A stretch of DNA of 64,000 nucleotides from Dryomyza anilis. Its lineage: Eukaryota > Arthropoda > Insecta > Diptera > Dryomyzidae. The notes under the pieces were generated by a model. That model made no database searches, was not told where the DNA came from, and saw nothing but the letters and a program-made list of their open reading frames with translations. Location of the stretch: the NCBI GenBank assembly GCA_951804985.1, contig OX638134.1, forward strand, positions 8,143,017-8,207,016. The letters run 5' to 3'. Below are positions 59,183 through 64,000 of this stretch, piece by piece. Both the position numbers and the translations under genes were made by a program. Numbering within the stretch: position 1 is the stretch's first letter; every line of letters starts with the position of its first letter.

Positions 59183-60510
59183 TTTGCATATTTTATGCAA
59201 TTATTTTAATATAATTTATCAAATTGCATTTTTTATGGAAAATTTTATTTGCATATTTTACTTGCATATTTGCATATTTTACTGGCATATTATATTTGCA
59301 TATTTTACTGTTCTTTTCGCATTTTTATCCTTTTAATTTATTTGCATATTTTCATGCATATTTTATTTGCATATTTTACGTACATGAATATACGTATTAC
59401 GAGTATATGAAAATACGTATTACGAATATTTTACTCGAATATCCAATTTGCATATTTTATTCTCATATATTACTTACATATTTAATATGCATATTTTGTT
59501 TGGATTTTTTACTCTTTCATTTTGTTTGCATATTTTACAGTCATATTTTATTTGCATATTTCACTAAAATGTTTTATAAGTGTATTTAATTCTCAGTTTT
59601 TGCATGTTATATGCAAATTTAAAATAATAGTTTTATGAAATTATTTTAATAAAATTTATGAAATTGCATATTTATGCTTTTATGCAAAATTTGACATACA
59701 TTTTTTTACTTGCATTATCTACTCGCATATTTTATTTGCATATATTATTCGCATATTTCACCTATATATTTTATATGCATATTTTGTTCGCATTTTTTAC
59801 ACTGCATATTTTACTTGAATATTTTTCATGCATATTTTAATCGCATATTTAACTTACATATGTATATTTAATTCGCAGTTTTATTTCGCTTATTTTATTT
59901 GCATATTTTACTTGCATATTTGACTTCCATATCCTATTTGCATATTTTATTCGCATATTTAACTTACTACTTTATATGCATATTTAGTTCGCATTTTTTA
60001 TCCTTTAATTTTATTTGCATATTTATTTGCATATTTTACTTGCATGTTTTATTTGCATTTTATACTTGCATATTTTACATGGATATATTACTTGCATATT
60101 TTTGTGGCATATTTAATTCGGATATTTTACTTTAATATATTACTTACATATTTTTCATTTGACTCGCTTATTTTTTGCATCTTACTTGAATATTTTACTT
60201 GCATATTTTATTTGTACATTTTATTTACATCTTTTATTTGCATATTTTATTTACATATTTTATTTGCATATTTTATTTGCATATTTTATTTGCATATTTT
60301 ACTACATATTTTATATGCATATTTTTTTCGATTTTTTAGTATTTACTTGCATATTTCATATTCATATTTAATTTGCATATTTAGCTTGCATATTTTATTC
60401 GCAATTTTTACTTGCATATTTTTTTTTTTATTTTTCTTGCATATTTTTGATGTTCTGTTCAACAACAATAAATATAAATTTGTTTGCATATTTTTCTGCA
60501 TATTTAATAA
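59183..60510 (+). repeat. 13-bp minisatellite TTGCATATTTTAT
   Basis: About 80-100 imperfect copies of a 13-bp unit, TTGCATATTTTAT or TTGCATATTTTAC, with many substituted copies. The purest run is 60225-60305. A larger block (TTTTTGCATATTTTATGCAA, then AAATTGCAT) at 59182-59240 resembles 59597-59690. The + strand is T-rich. Tyr/Phe/Ile/Leu/Cys-rich open frames on the + strand (60-191 codons) are repeat translations. About 17 copies contain the exact octamer ATTTGCAT. Confidence 0.93.
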
Positions 60511-61496
60511 CTTTATTTTTATAAATATTTTAGGTATATTTTTTTTGAATAAATTTCTTGATGCTATGTTACAAATTTCATCTTGTGTATTTTTGGCATT
60601 TAGTCAAAAAAAAAACTGAAAAATTGTCAAAAATACAAATAAAATGCAGAAATGTCTAAATGCCTGAACAAAAATTATGCAGATGTTTCCTAAAATATGC
60701 AATTAGGCAAATGTGTGAGAATAAATTGCAATTGCACAAATCCGAATGCAAGTCTGAAACTGTCTCTATGTTGGTATAAAATTCTAAATGAATATATTTG
60801 AATTTGTATCTTTATAGCCTAGCACAAACTCTTGCCAACACTTGCTGTGCCTCGACACATTCATAATTCACATTGAAATGGAAGCCTGGCTGCAATGGAT
60901 GAAAATATTCTTGCCATGCAGCATGCAGCTAGTTTTGAATATATATTGAACGTAGCTATATTTGTGCAATATTTGTGCAAAGGTAATTTCAAAAAAGGAA
61001 AAATACAAAAAAAAACAGACAAAAACAGACAAAAACTAAAATTTGTGCAATGACAATTGCAAAATTCTCAGCGCTGCCTTTGGCATCTTCGAGCAGCTGG
61101 CGGCTGGCACAAGGATGCGTTAAAAATAAATGCAGGAACAGTCAAAGAAACAAATGCAGAAAGAAGACACAAAAGAAAACAATATGCAAAACAAAGCCAT
61201 TCACACATGGCGGATGTAGAGGCGGAAGTAGCAGGAGGCAACAGAGTTCAATATGGCTGCCGGTGAGACATTCATTTCCTTAAAATGGTTGCCAAAGGCA
61301 GCAGCAGCACTTCAGAGAAAAGTGGAAAGTGTCTGTGTCGTTTGTGTGCAACCAGTACGTTGGCAACAAGTAATGCATGTGTTTTTAATAAAGGATACGA
61401 TCAATTGTGTGACAAAAAACAATTGTTTGCATTGAGTTATTGTTCACAGCATGCGTTTGACTGCTTAAAATTTAATATTTTTTACGTATCTTTATT
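60511..61496. other. Unique sequence, no gene supported
   Basis: GC-richer at 61050-61330 with overlapping short + frames (61050-61283, 61057-61266, 61253-61435, 61285-61629) that are not consistent with one coding frame. CAGCAGCAG occurs at about 61301. Confidence 0.5.
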
Positions 61497-61504
61497 TTAT
61501 TTAC

Positions 61505-61535
<31 letters not shown>

Positions 61536-61560
61536 TTCATTTATTTATTTGTTGTACTTA
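61497..61560 (+). repeat. ATTT tetranucleotide microsatellite
   Basis: About 13 copies of ATTT with two substitutions, lying 100 bp to the left of the TTGATTTA array, whose unit is two ATTT repeats with one T-to-G change. Confidence 0.9.
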
Positions 61561-61649
61561 AGATTTAATGATTTGTTAATTGATTTTTATTTATTAATTA
61601 TTTATTTATTTAATTTAATGACTGGGTGATTTTTAGACTTTATGATATA

Positions 61650-62783
61650 TAGATTTATTGATTTATTAACATATTAATTTATTGATTTATTGATTAGTTG
61701 ATTTATAGATTTATTAACATATCGATTTATTGATTAATTGATTAATTGATTTATTGATTTATTGATTTATTGATTTATTGATTTATTGATCTATTGATTT
61801 ATTGATTTATTGATTTATTAACATATTAATTTATTGATTTATTGATTAGTTGATTTATAGATTTATTGATTTATTAACATATCGATTTATTGATTAATTG
61901 ATTAATAGATTTATTGATTTATTGATTTATTGATTTATTGATTTATTGATTTATTGATTTATTGATTTATTGATTTATTGATTTATTGATTTATTGATTT
62001 ATTGATTTATTGATTTATTGATTTATTGATTTATTGATTTATTGATTTATTGATTTATTGATTTATTGATTTATTGATTTATTGATTTATTGATTTATTG
62101 ATTTATTGATTTATTGATTTATTGATTTATTGATTTATTGATTTATTGATTTATTGATTTATTGATTTATTGATTTATTGATTTATTGATTTATTGATTT
62201 ATTGATTTATTGATTTATTGATTTATTGATTTATTGATTTATGGATTTATTGATTTATTGATTTATTGATTTATTGATTTATTGATTTATTGATTTATTG
62301 ATTTATTGATTTATTGATTTATTGATTTATTGATTTATTGATTTATTTATTTATTGATTTATTGATTTATTGATTTATTGATTTATTGATTTATTGATTT
62401 ATTGATTTATTGATTTATTGATTTATTGATTTATTGATTTATTGATTTATTGATTTATTGATTTATTGATTTATTGATTTATTGATTTATTGATTTATTG
62501 ATTTATTGATTTATTGATTTATTGATTTATTGATTTATTGATTTATTGATTTATTGATTTATTGATTTATTGATTTATTGATTTATTGATTTATTGATTT
62601 ATTGATTTATTGATTTATTGATTTATTGATTTATTGATTTATTGATTTATTGATTTATTGATTTATTGATTTATTGATTTATTGATTGATTGATTTATTG
62701 ATTTATTGATTTATTGATTTATTGATTTATTGATTTATTGATTTATTGATTCATTGATTTATTGATTTATTGATTTATTTATT
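61650..62783 (+). repeat. 8-bp satellite TTGATTTA
   Basis: About 140 copies of TTGATTTA, nearly perfect from 61915 to 62783 with isolated variants (62242, 62341, 62681, 62751). The left 260 bases hold a duplicated variant block offset by 152 bp (AACATATTAATTTATTG at 61668 and 61820). Confidence 0.98.
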
Positions 62784-64000
62784 GTATTGTATTAACTTAA
62801 TGATTATATTTTTATTTTTTTATTTTTTGAGTTAATTATATGTTGTTCCTTTTGTGTCATTAAATTTTATACTGAAGTTAAGTATTTATCTTATACACTT
62901 GACTTAATTTTTGTATCCTCTTTTTTAACTTATTTGGCCTTTAAAAAGCTTTTTTAAAATAGCAAATTTCATCGATACAGAAAAGCTTAATGCAAGTCTG
63001 CCCTTTTATCACCCACAACCTCATGTTAAGCACTTTGACGTTATTGAGAAAATACGCTTCCTACTCCTACTACTTTACGTTGCCACAGCAACCGGTCATT
63101 AATGTGGCATGTCCTTCATTTATAATTCCACCGAATCGGATACTGTGGCGCCCCCAAGTGCATGAGCTTAAATACAAGTTAATGTGCTTGAAAAAAGGCG
63201 CAACGGCAAACAGGAAAAAAATAAGGAAAAATTAACATAGTTAAAAAGGACATAAAAATAATATAACAAAGTGATCCTGCTAGTAAATGAGTCCTTTGCG
63301 CTCGAGGGAGCAACACGAAAAATACCCAAAACGATAAAGATTTATAATCGCACTCGAAGGAAGCAACAATGACTAAAGGATGTGCACACAAAAAAGGATA
63401 ATCAACAATGAAGTAGTAGTGAAATGTTGCGCGTTGGTAAACAGCACCAAATTAGCAAAATAAAATGCAATATAAATTGAGTAGTTTCAGAAAAGGGACA
63501 TTTTTCGACATTATTAAGCCGTTCGCTAGGTGCACACGACCAAATCCAAGCGGCAGGATACTCGAAGTGTCAGCGACAATTTAACAAAAAGGACACGCTA
63601 TTAAAATGGCGCCGTGGGCACTGCAACTACATAATAAGCAAAACTAGTCAAAATTGTAAGACTGCTTTTAGGCATGAATTGTTAAATTGCAATAGTTTCT
63701 ATTTTAATTAATTGCAGAATTTTTGTAAATTTTAAATAATGTTTTTTAGTGTTCTTTTGATGCCCAAGTATATGTCAAATAAATGCAGCCATTCACATAC
63801 TTCGACTTAATTGAATTGGCATTTATGTGGCTGCCTAAAGGTATGCAACGCAAAATTACAGATGCTGCTATCAACGCGTCAAAAAATGAAGCAATTAAAT
63901 ATTTACTTATTTGAGTAGTTGTACTTGTTGTCCTTGTTCTACACATAAATTAAATATTTGTTGTTTGCGGTTGAAATTGTGGATGATGTTGCTGCCGATG
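62784..64000. other. Unique sequence to the window end, no gene supported
   Basis: Single-copy, GC-richer at 62990-63640. The short frames at 62990-63235 (+), 63179-63391 (-) and 63746-63946 (-) have no recognisable domain. An opa-like TGTTGCTGCC run lies at the very end. Confidence 0.5.

Noticed and set aside
59124..60619. Tyr/Phe/Ile/Leu/Cys-rich frames of 60-191 codons
   Set aside because: They are translations of the 13-bp TTGCATATTTTAT repeat in several frames.
61497..62783. Telomeric repeat array
   Set aside because: The TTGATTTA unit is not a known insect telomeric repeat (TTAGG-type), the array is internal, and flies lack simple telomeric repeats.

Overview
The window looks like non-coding DNA from a higher (brachyceran) fly, plausibly a tephritid or close relative. 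It is very AT-rich. The single-copy stretches carry CAG/CAA (opa-like) runs and short mixed ORFs typical of large fly introns or intergenic DNA. Two fragments of a dispersed SINE-like element match, from memory, a family common in tephritid and other dipteran genomes (core CTCGGAGGTTTGCC). I found no protein-coding gene, rRNA, tRNA or CRISPR array that I can support. The longest open frames are translations of short tandem repeats or of strand-biased low-complexity DNA.

Roughly half of the window is tandem repeat, in at least a dozen unrelated or distantly related families separated by 0.3-3 kb of unique sequence. From left to right: a 25-bp CGATAAATATCT minisatellite (0.75-2.8 kb); a 19-bp AGTGAAAAATTGAATTTTT satellite at 4.8-5.8, 8.65-11.2 and 15.3-16.5 kb; a degenerate repeat headed by TTTGCAGCAAAC (12.3-13.1 kb); an 11-bp GGTATATGTTT repeat (13.5-14.6 kb); 9-bp TTTTAGTTC (17.2-18.8 kb) and TTTTAATTC (19.65-21.7 kb) arrays; the 19-mer in reverse orientation (22.4-24.1 kb); a 41-bp repeat (26.1-27.3 kb); duplicated T-rich DNA (30.2-32.1 kb); the reversed 19-mer again (33.0-35.0 kb); GTGATA/TATCAC-rich repeats (35.9-38.4 kb); an 8-bp ATTTTTAT array (39.2-40.0 kb); a head-to-head pair of 19-mer arrays (41.1-43.5 kb); a different 19-bp repeat (44.3-45.6 kb); another forward 19-mer array (46.4-47.6 kb); a ~340-bp repeat in three copies (48.8-49.7 kb); a 9-bp ATAAAATCT array (50.4-51.5 kb) and its reverse complement TAGATTTTA (54.06-57.25 kb); a fold-back element (58.2-58.5 kb); a 13-bp TTGCATATTTTAT array (59.2-60.5 kb); and an 8-bp TTGATTTA array (61.65-62.78 kb).

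The main interest is architectural. One 19-bp family recurs at about ten loci in both orientations. The 9-bp family occurs as an inverted pair. Several arrays carry higher-order duplications of 0.14-0.9 kb. Two arrays sit beside simpler repeats from which they could have grown. Read-through transcripts across the inverted pairs could fold into long double-stranded RNA; that is inference. The near-perfect arrays are also where assembly length is least trustworthy.
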